Below, in pieces: positions 24,580 through 37,635 of a stretch of 64,000 nt of DNA. This stretch comes from Nymphaea colorata. Taxonomy: Eukaryota; Streptophyta; Magnoliopsida; Nymphaeales; Nymphaeaceae. The notes under the pieces were generated by a model. That model was not told where the DNA came from. It worked only from the letters and a program-made list of their open reading frames with translations, and ran no database searches. Numbering within the stretch: the stretch's first letter is position 1; each line of letters starts with the position of its first letter. The translations under genes were made by a program, and so were the position numbers. The DNA lies in contig NC_045140.1 of the NCBI RefSeq assembly GCF_008831285.2, positions 14,867,796 through 14,931,795 on the forward strand. The letters are read 5' to 3'.

Positions 24580-24606
24580 AACCATAGAGCATGGGAAGAT
24601 ACCTAT

Positions 24607-24655
24607 GTACAGAGAGAGAGTGTGGGGGAGAGAGAGAGAGAGAGAGAGAGAGAGG
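24607..24655. repeat. GA/CT microsatellite just after RING gene stop
   Basis: A broken GA run (CT on the coding strand) starting about six bases beyond the stop codon at 24661-24663, so it should form the first part of the 3' UTR. Confidence 0.9.
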
Positions 24656-24660
24656 GATAG

Positions 24661-27557
24661 CTACTCTAGTGCCGCTGGAGCTTTGCAGACGGGACACCAG
24701 TTCTTCAAGCGTAGCCAAACATGGATACAAGATACATGGTAACAATGATCACATTGCAGATGGCCTACTTCGTCCCCGTCAACATACTCTTCCTGCAATC
24801 CAAATGTTTCATCAACTCAATAAACTATCCTAAGTTAATTTGCAAATTTGGAACTTCTTCTTCGATGTGAACAAAGCAAAATGAATTAAATCATATCCTG
24901 AACAATAGAAAATTATGCAGGACCAGAAGACAAAAGCTGAAGCCAGAGACATGTAGTGTGTGTATACCTGGCAAATACTGCATTTGACGTCATCTTCTTC
25001 AGAGACCTTGATTCCAGAAACTGTTGGACTTGATGAGTAGAATGCATGACGAAGGCATTTGGATAATGCTTCTTCCGAAAGTGCTGTACTGACACTACCC
25101 ATTCTCTCCTCCAGAGCTAATAATTCCTGATTAAAAAGACGGTGCACTCTTCTATTAGCATGTTACAGTTCTTTATCCACTAAGATGCACGGCCTTGCAC
25201 ATGAGAGAGTGTGTGCGTGAGCCATTAGATGGAGCTTATCTGAAGCTGAACCTAAACTACATCATTTGTAGGAAGAGGGAAAAAGAGGGGACCAAAGATA
25301 GAACTGCAGGCATATGATTAACGTTCTGGACCACATCTGCGTGGGGACCACATCATAGAGTTTCCTCAACAAGCAGCCCAACAACAAGAGTATCCAAAGG
25401 CAGCAAGCCGAATGTGGTAAGACCTCAACTCTCAAGTACAATTGCAGTGCAATTACAAGGGTTTTCACGTTATCAACACCAACTAAGCTATAATCGTGCC
25501 CAGATGTGGTGAGCTTGGAGAAAAAACTATTTCCAATAAATAAGGGCCCTTCTCTTAGATTCCTTACATCTAATTCCTTCCTGCAACTATCTGCCCCTAC
25601 CGCTGATATGGAAGATGTAGAACCCAAGAAACCCATTCATTCAGTAAGTTGTTCGGGAGGAGTCCATGCAAAGAAGTATGGCTAGCAAAGCGCAGCTTTT
25701 TTTTAATAAGCGTTGGGAAAAGAGCTACTAAACGAATATCAAAAGCAATGTAAAAGGACAAATTTGAGAAAGACTGACTATGGATTAACTGACCTCATAA
25801 GTCATATTATCTATATCCATTCTCATATCTCTATGCTGATCGTGGAAACTTAGCCCACCCAGGAACAAATTTGTCTCAAGCACCAATAATTGCTGAAACA
25901 AAAAATCAACAGATCAGTTTAAGTTATCCACATCATACCAAAAAGGGATGGACAGAGCCAACCTCATATGTAATCTCTTCATCTTGCTCAATTCTTTCCA
26001 ATGCAAACAATACCTGTGGAAAATCAAGGACCAGACTTAGAAAGCTGGAATACAAACAGAAAGAAAGCTGTTGTGCGGTCACCTAAATCAATTGACAATG
26101 CAAGACCAAGAAGGCTTTGGACAAAAGGAGGGGAAAGCAGAAAGTAGTTCCCCCTCTATTTCCCAAAACCACAAGTTTCACATTTATTAGTGGGCTACCT
26201 TCCAAGGCATGGTCAACTAATAACGTACCATAATAAAAGGTTAACCCGTTCACATCAAAAAGGTAAAAAGAAACAAAAGTACCTCTGCAATCCCTTCCAT
26301 GTTAATGCGAGGATATCCACCATGATCCATTGAAGGTCCACGAAAACCATGGGCACTGCTACCCTCATGATCAATGCCTGGCCTTGTTCGAGAAATTTCA
26401 CTACCAGACTCTGATCTCCTAAATGAGTTGAGTTGAAGAAAAGGAGGTAAATCCATAGAGGATGGTGATGATGATGATGAGCTGGCTGAAACAGAGGAGC
26501 TATTCAGTAGCTCTAGTTGAGATTGTAGAGGAGGCAGACTGCCATCTGATAGAGAAATGGAATTGTTGTTAGTGCTGCTCTCTGCCAACCTTATATTAAT
26601 ACCCTCTCCAGGCATCCGCCTGGTTCTAACTGAAGTAACTCCTCTGGTTGTTGACGATCTAATATTCCTCCTTGTAGGTTGCAAGGACAATGGACTCGAT
26701 GTAAAGGACATATTACGCCCAATTGTACTCCTCCTGCTGCCTGAAGCAGCTAATGTGGAAGTGTTACTGATACTCTTCCCTCTAATAGATGACTTTTCTC
26801 CATCAGATTTTCTAACTCGACCAGAGTCTTGTGTATCTGCCACTGAAAACCTGGAGGGAAGCACATCAGATACTGAAGCGCAGCCGAGGTTACCAAGACC
26901 ATATCTACTGGAACTACCTCCTGGACCATGAGAGGAAGCTTCAGAAGGCTCTCCAGAGTGTCTGGACGAGAGAGGATGATGGAAGATTGTTTCTTTATTA
27001 CCGGATGAACCACGGGGAAAACTATGAGAACTTGAACTGGACTTCTGATAAACTCGCTTTCGCATTCGTGAAGTATGCATGACAGAACGGTCACAAACCT
27101 CTGCCAATGTATCTTGTAACACCAAAGAGCTCTCTTGTGTTGTGGTATCTTCCATCTCTTCCCTTTCAGAAGTTACTGATTGCTCTTCCGATGTTGAAGA
27201 ATCTAAAAATTCTGTGAATCCCTGTGCATTGCTGCTTGAAGCAAGGTATATTTCTTTAGAAGAAGGAGGTGTCTGCGGTCTTCGTTGAGCCTTTCTCAGC
27301 CCAGAGGAGCTTGAAACTTGTCTGGAGGAGCCCCCAGATACTGCTTTGCTGCTGGATGCACGGAAATTTGGTCTTGAAAGTTTGGACCTCTCTTGCAAGC
27401 CAATCTGGCTTCCGCTCATAGAATTAATGCTGCAACCCAATCGGTTGCAGCATTGGGAATTTCGAGGCACATGGTTGCCATCCCCAAGAGAAATATTAGA
27501 CCCTCTTCTAGAGACACGCAGCCCATCAGAAGCCTTTTTAGTGGGGCACTCATCCAT
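24661..27557 (-). CDS. MBR/RHG1A-type RING-H2 E3 ubiquitin ligase (5 coding exons)
   Basis: Coding exons on the minus strand: 27557-26283, 26013-25963, 25892-25794, 25126-24968, 24792-24661. All have GT-AG borders and phase 0, giving 571 aa. Residues 1-425 (exon 1) are Ser/Arg-rich and probably disordered. Small exons then encode the family block with DQHRDMRMDIDNMTYEELLA and LSEEALSKCLRHAF. The RING starts CSICQ at the end of exon 4 and finishes in exon 5 with CDHCYHVSCI and WCPVCK, so all eight zinc ligands are present (C-x2-C, C-x-H-x2-H-x2-C, C-x2-C). Such ligases use E2 enzymes to ubiquitinate partners; Arabidopsis MBR1 and MBR2 of this group act on Mediator subunit MED25 and promote flowering. 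The specific target here is unknown. Start ATG 27557 has a good context (ACCATGGA). Confidence 0.92.
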
Positions 27558-27838
27558 GGTATTCTCTTAAGCGTGCTTAAGCTTTTGAATCTAGATATGA
27601 TGTTATAGGCTTGTTACGCAATCCTGCAGTACAAAGGTTAGAAAATAATTAACAAATTAATGCTGAAGTCTCTGTAAGAATGATGTGGCTAACCATGGGC
27701 ATGTACAATTATAGGCTATGGGCAAAGAATACCACTGAGACATTTTTTCACATATAGAAATTGAAAAGAATACATTATTAAAATTGCCACATGAGAGTAG
27801 TTATTCAAAAGCAAAACAAAAAACTCAGGTGCAAGTCT

Positions 27839-27864
27839 TATATATATATATATATATATATATA
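27839..27864. repeat. TA microsatellite
   Basis: About 13 TA units inside the inferred leader intron. Confidence 0.92.
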
Positions 27865-29750
27865 GACATCAGCATGCATGCATCTAGATTAGTGTTTAAA
27901 GTATAATAATCACCAATCTCTGACAACCATACGGAAAATACACCCGCACCCAAACCACAGCCGACTTGGGATTAGAAGCCTATCTTCTGCACGCACCCAA
28001 GCGACACATAATAAAAGTAATGAAAAATTACAAAATATAGAACAGAAAAAATCAAACAGCAAAAGGCCCAAAACCTCCAGAATAAAAAGCTCAAAACCTT
28101 ATAAAGCTTGCCAACGAGTCTTATTAAACACAAAAAACTATAATTTTAAAGCAAGTCAACTCCCTGTAAATAAACCTTACGTACTTTGTTAATATACCAG
28201 ATCTGTATTATATGAAATAGTTTTGATTCTTTACCACATCAATTTGCAATTTTGCATTCCCAAGCTGTTTAATGTATATAGTACAGCATATGAGTTTTGC
28301 AAGTTATACGACATAACGAGGCTACGTCCTCTCAGAATGAAAGAAACATTTCCACGTCATCATGGTTATAAAAAAAAATATATATATGTACAGTAAGTAT
28401 ACTGCAGAGTGAATACGAGTATATAACATAGTCACAAATAACGTCTCAGCGAGCTTTAAAAAAAAAGGAAAAGCAGAAAAAATAGAAAAAATACGGTAAA
28501 TTTTTAAAAAATTTAAAATATTAAAAAAAGAAGAAAAATAAAATAAGTGAGAAACTAATAACACAAACATCACAAGATAAGTAGATTTGCAACAAATAAA
28601 AAATATAAAATGAAAAAAAAAATTGTTTGGTATTAAAAAAACTGAAAAAAATGAATAAAGTGAAAAAAATGCGTTAAAAAGGTGTTAAAATGCAAATTTT
28701 CATTTTTAATGTTTTTTTAGCCTTAAACGGCCATTTAATTTATCGCGTTTTTTCTTTTTCTTTTTTTTTTTGAAAAAAACCACGTTTTCGGTTATACATT
28801 AAGATGGCCACAAAGTAATGCCCCACAATATCATATGAGAACATCTCAGTTGCCAGCAGATATTTCAGTCAATCATCTAACGGTCCCTAGTCAATATATG
28901 CATTTTGTGCAACTCAGACTGGAAAAGTCAACCTGCTTAACAGTAAGAACAAAACACAGACATAGAACCACCTGAAGATTATTCGATACAAAGATTGTAT
29001 TCAAGGTATCCTGTACCACCAAAACTCAAAGACTAAAAATACATGAATAAAAAAGTAACTGTGATAATTCTATTTAAAGACAGACAATTTGTCTCATCCT
29101 AACTTCCCGAAAAGTACCACACTGCCAGAAAGGTTTGTGTTCATATTTCTGCTAGACATAAGTATTGCACTAAGCCCATGGATGCATGGTCCCTATGTAT
29201 CCGTCGTTCTCCTGTCCTATCGTAAGAATACAAACAAGATACAGAATATTCATAATTTTCCTTTTTTATTTCAAAATTACTACAAAAATCTCACAGAATG
29301 AAGTTTTAAGCTACAACTTGCAGACAAATAGCAACAACGTGCAACTCCAACATCAGATTGACATGGATAAGCAGCAAAACAGCTTGAGAGTTGAGATTCA
29401 AAAGAATGTAGCATTTAAGCAGACTAGTTGTCAAATGACACAGCTGCCATGCAATGACCTTTTTTGATGTGGATATTGATGCTACTTTCCTACTTAGGTT
29501 TCAGATGATGTACATTTGATCTCTTGAGATTGAACTATAGGGCCAAATCCCATGTATAAAGCTGAACTTTATCAACACAAAACAAGTGAAAGCTAGTTCA
29601 TTCTCTCAAAAGAAGAAAAGAAACAAAACTGAAGGTTGGAAGCGCAACATCTTCTCTTGCTGTCTAAGAACATACAATGACGCTCCAGAGATGGGGACCA
29701 TGAATCAAACAATAGTCCAAGCACCTAACAGAACCTATGGCTGCTTATTT

Positions 29751-29773
29751 GGGTGGGGGGGGGGGGGCGGGGG
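29751..29773 (+). repeat. G-tract (GGGT-G13-CGGGGG)
   Basis: An almost pure 23-bp G run containing 13 consecutive G. It lies in the inferred leader intron, so the gene's sense strand carries the C side. The sequence could form a G-quadruplex on the template strand. Confidence 0.9.
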
Positions 29774-31703
29774 AGACTCAGCAATTCTATGAAATTCCAA
29801 AAGCTACTTTCAGAGAACAAGTTTGAGATGGATAATTAGATCCAGATTACACCAAACACGAGGAAAAAAAATTCCAAGATCTTCCTTGCATCAGTATGAA
29901 AGATGAAATGTGTTACCAATTCCTCACCAAACTATTAGACCACTTTCAGTTTCTACTAGCCTTTAATCACGTCATGTACCAGCGATGCTGTTCTACTTCC
30001 TGGAGTCAGATGAAGCATCTAGGAGTAAGACTTTTGAGTTTTGAGACTACATATAAGCACTTTCCAGGGAATTGATTCGGACTTCTAAGAGGCCATATTC
30101 ATCAATAGAAAGTTCTACTTCATGGCGACTGGATTCTGAAATGCAAGTCACAAAGGACCTTCTTACTCGGTCACCTTATCTGGTCCAGAAGTCCATGTGA
30201 AGCAAATCGGAAGAGATAATTTCAATCATATGCACCATTATATCAGCAGGATTTCAAAAGAGAAAAACTGATCTCCCGGAGGTATTTGTATAATTTCCAT
30301 AGATAGCCTATTTGGTTTCATTAGCATCTTAAACTTATCAAGACATTGAATGAAGATTACGACTTACTAAGAAACTGAACATAAATTACACATAAACGAA
30401 TTCCGTACACTGATGAATAAGGATAGAAGAGTATGTTTCCAAACCAATACAATTCGCAGAAGAAGAAAACAAGATGTATATAAAACGATAAAAATCAGCA
30501 TATAATCTGCACTAGTCGAACACGAGCAATTGAGATAATCATACTTCTGAAGATAATTAACCATGGCAAATGCAAGGCTTCACCAAGGATAAACCCGAAG
30601 AGGTGAAACCGAAGGACCGCCTGAAAACCAAATAGAACTATTATCTAAAAAATAAGCAGAATCAGCGCAGATGCAAGGAAAATCTCCAATCGCCAGGTTC
30701 TTTACATACGAAGAGAGAGGGGGTGTCCTTCGTCATCAACCATCAAAATTTCGTCAAAAAATGTAACAGGCTATCTCTCCTATCATCAGGTAGCTATTGG
30801 TAATACGTATTAATATCTTCAAAAGATAATCCTACCTTCACGATCAACAAAGAAACCAACAAACCCTGCGAAACAACTTCGAGCACAGAATCGACCACCC
30901 GGCCACCAATTCAGATACCAACACCAATCTTCCCTTGACGCACCTACTAATTGCATCGACCAACAGACAATTTCCCAACCTGCAGCTCAAAGAAGAAGGA
31001 AAATTATCATTTTCAGACTAAAAGGTTCCAATAAAGAGAAGAAGCCCCACAACTCGATGAACACAAACAAAAAGGAAAAAACAAGCGAACAAACAAACCG
31101 AAAGCAACGAAGGTAAAAGGGTGGATGGAATCCCATGAACCCGATAACCATCTAAATTAAGGGACTTTAAGGTATTATAACTATTTTGGGAGAATGATGA
31201 AGCTCCTATTTCTAACAGCCGCAGTTCAAGGAGAGAAAAAAACGGCCCCTCATCTCCCAAAGTGCCAAAACACCACGCACAGCACCTCCTCAAGAACCAT
31301 ACCTTCTCCCTTTTCTTTCTGTTTCGCTTCTACGCCACCGGATCCCAAATAAGAATCAAATATTCCAACTAAAAAATCCTGCCTAAAAGAAGAGGAAAAA
31401 ACAACCAAAAAGCTAACCAAGGTCGAGATGGCTGGTGAAGGAGTCCTTTTTCACGACCCACTTGACCAAAAATTCGTTTCTTGCCTGCATTTTAAGAACC
31501 ATAAGAGAGAGAGAGAGAGAGAGAATAAAAAACATCGAGAAGAAAAAGTAAAGGCAAAAGCAAAACTAGACCATCATTGTGATACGATTCCAATCTCTTT
31601 TCCCTCGAAGGTCAAATCGAAGAGGGAGAATAAGGAGGAGGAGAAGAAGAAGAAGAAGGAAAAGCAGAAGAAGCAGGAAGAGGAATCGCCATCATCAGCT
31701 TAC

Positions 31704-32115
31704 CTCGTTCCAACTCTGCTAACAATCCGCACCGCACGGATCGAGAGCGAGAGAGAGAGGGACGATAGAAACACCACAGATGGCGTGTCGAGTACGCCAG
31801 TGAGAAAGAGAAAGATGTAGGCGCAAAGCAAATGTACGTACTAGATCGGAGGCTACGCAAAGAGTTCTTCTATCTATCTCGGCATGGGTGGGGGTGGTGG
31901 GGTTCACGAGGGACGGTACCCTCTCGCTCACACGTCGTCCCCACCCACTACGGCTCTTCTTGACCGTCCGATCTGCCTCGGTACCCCCTTCACAGAGAAG
32001 ACCAGAAGAGAGAGAAGGACCGCCTTCGTGGTAAACCTCACCCGCTGCTGCCCCCCAGAAAGAGAGGGAGAAAAAACGGCGAACTCGTTTTCCTCTCTAT
32101 TGTTCTTCATCTAAC
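31704..32115 (-). promoter_or_regulatory. RING gene first leader exon and core promoter region (inferred)
   Basis: The minus strand here is rich in CT-type pyrimidine tracts, usual for plant leaders, and ends in the donor at 31703. A start site somewhere around 31850-32100 is plausible, but no clear TATA box fixes it. Confidence 0.35.
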
Positions 32116-33374
32116 TCTATAAAACGATCTGTTCTAATTAAATTTCGGAATATGTCCATCTACACTGTTGGGCAGTCCGCTTTAGCCACGATCTGCAGAC
32201 AGGAACAAATTGTCTCATTAGATCTTCACTGCCATGGATCTCCTCCTTCCGTTCCAATAAACCCTGTCATGGGGAAGGAAGATGGCGCCAACCAATGGTT
32301 TACTGCTTGATTTATGTAAAAGTATCTTTCCTTTTCTCTGCGAAGATCAATGAACCACCGTGCTGGAAATTTCTCCAAGGCTGAAATTTTCAAAAGGATT
32401 CCTACTACTTATTCCATTACATATTTTAGTGGAGCAGAGATCTGACTGACCGCCACCCAATACCCGATGCATGGCCCAAGTTGTTGGGCAACACAGCTCA
32501 TTTCCTTACACGGTTCTTCACAAGGTTTAGAACCTGTGAAACCGAAACATGTTCGAGATATTAATTCACGAGGCGAGAGGGGAAAACACAGAAGAAAGAA
32601 TGTAGTCGCGATCTGTAATTAAGTTTTTTCCATTTAAGTGGTTGCCTCTGAGCCGCCCTGAAAATTAAACAAAAGCCAGGTGGGCCCGCGCCCGGTTTTG
32701 GTGCGTCCTCATCTACCACACCCCCACCACTACCACTACCAACAACAAAGATTCGCGTCTCGGGTCCGGACCCGACCCGGGAGAACCGGGTCGCGGGGTT
32801 CAGGAATGAGAGACTGTGTAGTGTTGGGGGGCCCATCGGGCATCGGCCAGGTTGTCGCATTCTAGTTTAAGGCGCTCTTCTTGGTGGGTGAAGTCGACCC
32901 GACCTCGACCTGGCCGGATGAGGCATCGGGTCGGACCCACCACTGTGGGGTCCAAACCCGTCTAATATTATCTGGATTTGAATTTTCCTTGTCACTAATA
33001 CCGAACACTCGAATCACCCGTCCCCTTCAAACAGTCATTTGGGATTTCTTGTCCATCCAAATTCCACGACCATGCGGCAATTTTTCTTAATTTTGCGGAT
33101 GTCCTTTCACAATATGTCATCAGAAAGAGTATATTAAATTTCTGGTTTGTCATCTCAAGCAAACGCGCCTTCCAAGTAAAGAAAATTCTCCGTTTCAAAA
33201 TTGAATGGTTCCGGACGCAGTCAGTTACCGATCTTATCAACCAATGACGCCAAGGGTTAGCCATCAGAAGAGACGAACACGGCAATTTTTGTCTTGGTTG
33301 AATTACCTTTGTGTATATTAAACAGATCTTTTCTAACGAAGTAGAAGATAAGTTCAATTTAGTGTACGTAATAA

Positions 33375-33415
33375 TGTATATATATACACACACATATATA
33401 TATATATATATATAT
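33375..33415. repeat. compound TA/CA microsatellite
   Basis: TA units, then five CA-type units, then a longer TA run. Confidence 0.9.
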
Positions 33416-34004
33416 TCGTAAGTGAATATGATGTGGCATGTGAGCTGATCTTTTTTTTCGGTTATTGGAAGAACAAAGGAAAAAGGTGATGTGATTTTTC
33501 ATTGTCTTGTCATGAACTAATGAAGCCGATGGTGCAACGTGAGGTCACATTAATTAATATGACAACGTGTCGCATTGTATCGTAAAACGAAAGCTAATGA
33601 GGATTACGTATGTTTGCGTGCTGCTCCTTTACCTATGATGCTTCTTTCCCTCTCTCAGATCTCCAAAAACGTGACGATCAAACAAAATACGTAGTTTTCT
33701 TTTCCCCTTCTTTCACTTCGAGGAAAGTCATCCATCCCTAATTTTAACTACATTTTTTTTTTTGGCTTACTACATTCACATACCTAATAATAAATGGTCT
33801 AAATAATTTGAAAATGAGTGTAATCAATCTGATTAATATTCATTTTTTCTCATGTACCCTCCTTAGACCGTTTCAATGAAAGAAAGTATTTTTATCGGTA
33901 AATTTTGATCTCGAGGGCTAAATTTAGACTGTTCACATAATAGGTACGCATGAAATCATAATAGCCAATAGTGTATGTATGAGTCAATATCCTTGATTAG
34001 TTGC

Positions 34005-34007
<3 letters not shown>

Positions 34008-34040
<33 letters not shown>
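34008..34040. repeat. TA microsatellite
   Basis: An interrupted TA run of roughly 15 units. Confidence 0.88.
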
Positions 34041-34420
34041 TGCTTACTTGCAAACATAGCATCAAAATTTTTGGTCAGCGCAACTAATAAGCCAACCATG
34101 ATGTTGAATGCCAGACGCCATTTTTGAATTGGAGCGTCCAACCATCAAATTTGGTAAACCTTCCTTGCAATCATAAGGTCCAACGCGTTGCACTGCACCA
34201 GACCGGCTGACCCACCTCCGTTTGACTTGGGTCGAATTTCAATTCAGGCGATGGGCAACACCTTCGAGATTCGGAAAGAGTTAAGGACACAAATTTGACC
34301 TGAAATTTAAGATGCTACGCCATTAAGCAAACAGCTGAAACATGGAATCTGCAACAGTCGATTAAATTTCAGAGACCGACTTTTTTTAACATAACAGTTG
34401 AGAGATCTAAATCAAATTTA

Positions 34421-34567
34421 GGGGTTGTTTGGTAGTGATGAATCTATCACAAAGATGGAAGCAAATTCATGAAACACGAGAATTAAGTGTTTATGAACTT
34501 ACCACAATCTTTATATAAATTCATAAAATACTAACAAAACAAAATGTTTCTATTGTCAAACAACCCC
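34421..34567. mobile_element. 147-bp MITE with GGGGTTGTTTG inverted ends
   Basis: Starts GGGGTTGTTTGGTAG and ends GTCAAACAACCCC, so the first 11 bases are a perfect terminal inverted repeat. It is short, AT-rich and non-coding. The GGG...TGTTTGG terminal style is common among plant MITEs of DNA-transposon origin. The flanks do not show a clean target duplication, so the superfamily is left open. Confidence 0.7.
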
Positions 34568-37455
34568 GTTTCTTTTACGAGTTCATTCAGGTGATAGGTA
34601 GTCCATCAAATTGATGCCGGTGCACCTTTCCGGCAATCACAAGCATATCGCCTGCTGTGTTCCGGCAATCACAATTTTTGGTCAGGTTTACAAATAGTAG
34701 TCTACTATATGGATCCATTGGTCAGCAACAAAGGTATTCCCGGATCCCAACTTATTCTGACTCCACAATTAGACCAGTTTACGAGATAAAACGTGACATC
34801 AAACTCAACTTGGTTTTAAAATATTGATCTTTGAGTGCTCGAATTTGCAGACATATATTATTGAGATTTTCTTCCTTTTCAATTTACCTATCAGCGTCCA
34901 ACTTGACATTTCTTGCTTCTGAAATCTGGGATTCCCTGGGCCAAAGATACTTGAAAATTGCTGACTGAAAGTTTTCACAAGTAAACTTCAAAAAGGCACC
35001 TAATTATTAAAGGAATGTATACGTTTCGCATCTAAAAGAATAACATCTACCGGCAACTAAACCAGCCATCACCAACTTAAGCAGGATTATTTACTAAAAT
35101 ATTCTGAATATACACAGCTTAGTTTTCTATTCATCAGCCTGTATTGCCTTCTTTATCTCTATCAAACAACACGAATGCATGTTTGACTATAATCAAATTA
35201 GTTGTCTTTATTAATTAATACTAGAAATAGATACAACATATATTTTTCTTGTTAGTGTTACGAAGTGGAAAACCTTAGGTATATTTTTAGCAATAATGGA
35301 AAATCATGAGTGCTTTTTATTTATAGCTAAATTACTAAAGATTGTTTCTTCCAAATAAAAGAAAAATCCAGTCAAATTTTAATTTTTGAGACCTTATCTC
35401 TGTTCTTTGCATTATGGAAACCCCAAGATCTCAGATTTATAATAACATTTTTCAAATGTTTATAATAAGAAGGCGAGTCCTGGCATCCGTGCAATTTACT
35501 TGCATAAAGATTGTGCAAGTCACGCTCTAAAAGTCAGCTCTTTAAGCTTCTGTTGAAGTTTCCAAGAGTACGAATGAGACCTCCATGGCTAAAACCAAAA
35601 ATTTGTTGATCAATCTCTATTTCGAGACAAGATTTTGTGACTTTCTTCTTGAAACTTTTTATCCTTGTAAAAATCTTAGGGCGTGATCGTTTGGGTTCTG
35701 AAGAGAAAGGTAGGATTTGCGTTGGTGAAGTCTGCTTCCCTATCTTGGCTTGTCTGAAAACGGAAATGCTAAGCATGTGTTTGAGTGAGTTATTAGCGTG
35801 AAAAGAAGAGATTTCTGGGTTTTGGCTTTCAGGTTTATTAACGGTGGTTCGTACATCTTCGGAGATCTGGAATCAGTCCAAAATCTTCGGCTGCTGAACA
35901 AGGAAAGGAAACCCAATCCCGAATTGTTAAGACTCAGGTAGACCGACCTTAAATCTGCTTCTCTCTTGAGCCTTGATCATGCAACTGTAATCTGAAAATG
36001 GGAACAACGGAAAATAAACTTCAGTTCGTCCGCGACCGGAAGCGACGTCGGAGAAGAAGTTGAACGGAAAAAAAAAAAAAAAAGGAAAAAGAAAGAAATC
36101 TTCGAACTGAGATCACTGAGCCTGAGGCAGACCAGGTCAGAGACCCAAAATTCCGATCCCGAGAGAGAGTGTGTGTGTGTGTCTCCCAGCAACTGCAGAC
36201 AATTGACAGAGAGAATGAGATAGAGAGTCGAGATCAGAAAGGATTTCGCCGCGTTAAGCTGATCCCTCGGAATCGAGGTCGTCAGTTTCTTGTCTTTGGA
36301 TTCCCTTTGCCTGAGTGGTTGGATCTACAAGCTGGTCGACAGTTGGCGTCCCGACTTCAGAAATTCACAAGGGTACGGCCGATCCCACTATAAATTGCAA
36401 AAGGGCACCTAGCATTTTAGGCATTCTTTTTACATGTCAGTGTTTCTTGGAGGCCGATTTCCATCTTATGCCCACAACACGGAAAACGGCATTTCCACAT
36501 CATAATTTGAAAGTTATTTTTTGTCATTTTACAGCCTTTATACCATTTTGGTCTTTATAAAAAAGTGATCTTCCATTTAACCAACAACGATATTGTGGTG
36601 ATTTCTAGCTCATAACAAGTTCTGCACCATAATGTATAACCCGCTCTGCAGTGCTTGTGTACAGCATTTGAAAAAAAAAATGCCACCTATAACTATCAAA
36701 AATACCGTAACATGACCTGCCTGCTATGAGGGGAATATGTAAGACTTTATGAGACCAGATATTAAACTTAGGGTTTTAATAGCATTGATATTAAATCCCC
36801 ATTACAAGTAAAACAAACTGTAGATTAAGATCCGAACAAAAGGTATCCAAACTTAAATGATCTATGGATCAGATATCACCACAATTCTGGTGAAACAAAA
36901 TCACACAAACTCATAAGCTGCTCTCAGCACACCATACATACCAGGCATGCCTCTTTTATATACTAATTCTGAGGCACTTTTAACTAAAATGCGTTGTCGG
37001 AATTTTGCCGGTCGCTTCAATGACCTGACGCATCCTGTCTTGAGCTCCCAACTGCCCTCCGAGCGTCTCGAAAAAGCATGCTACGGCCTCAAACACAATA
37101 ATACAAAAGATCTATACCTTATGACTTTCTTTAACAAAATAAAATAAATATATATATATATAGACAAAACTGAGGTGAGGTGAATTTTCAGTTTTTGCAT
37201 TGTCATAAACAATATATAGAAAAAAATTATTTTAAAGAAATCAAGAATCACGTGAACATGAAGGAAGAAAAAGGAAATGTGGAGTTCCCGTAAAGCTTGG
37301 TGAACAGGATTTTAGGAAGAAAATATTAGACAGGCGAGATTTGAAGGTTTCCAACATGGCTAAAAAATATGGCTGCTTAGAAAGAGCAAGCGACGGCAAA
37401 GGCATACCTGATACCCCCGCCGACCTCTTCATTCAAGTTGCCTAGACCACAAATT

Positions 37456-37635
37456 GAGGGGGCGTACCCAGGAATTCGTGGCCGAAGAGCATTAATAGAA
37501 GGTCTTAAGATTTGAAGGGTATCAGTGCGTAACAAACTGAATTATGTAGGGGGGACTATGATAATTTTTCTTCTACAAAAAAAAAAAATGTATGTCTGGC
37601 CGGGTAGGCAACTGCCTACACAAGCTCCACCACTG
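37456..37635. mobile_element. ~180-bp MITE-like element, CAGTGG...GAGC-type ends
   Basis: The left end GAGGGGGCGTACCCAGGAAT and right end AAGCTCCACCACTG resemble the common plant non-autonomous element whose ends read CAGTGGCGGAGCC...GGCTCCGCCACTG. The inner word GGCAACTGCC before the right end also occurs in the element at 50664-50834. Superfamily (hAT-like) is inferred only from the ends. Confidence 0.5.

Larger units (their letters stand above)
27558..31703 (-). other. RING gene leader exon end and ~4-kb leader intron (inferred)
   Basis: On the minus strand a strong acceptor TTTGTACTGCAG ends at 27624, leaving a 66-bp untranslated exon (27623-27558) before the start codon. A strong donor ACGAG|GTAAGC lies at 31703. 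The interval is stop-rich and AT-rich and holds simple repeats, consistent with one intron of about 4.08 kb, though further small leader exons cannot be excluded. A very A/T-homopolymer-rich block spans about 28440-28800. Confidence 0.45.

Noticed and set aside
25262..25636. 124-codon minus-strand frame inside the RING gene
   Set aside because: It lies entirely in the 667-bp intron between coding exons 3 and 4, has no family match, and using it would break the conserved block.
36300..36400. tRNA-like word GCCTGAGTGGTTGGATC
   Set aside because: It resembles a Leu/Ser tRNA A box, but no anticodon arm or B box follows at the right distance.
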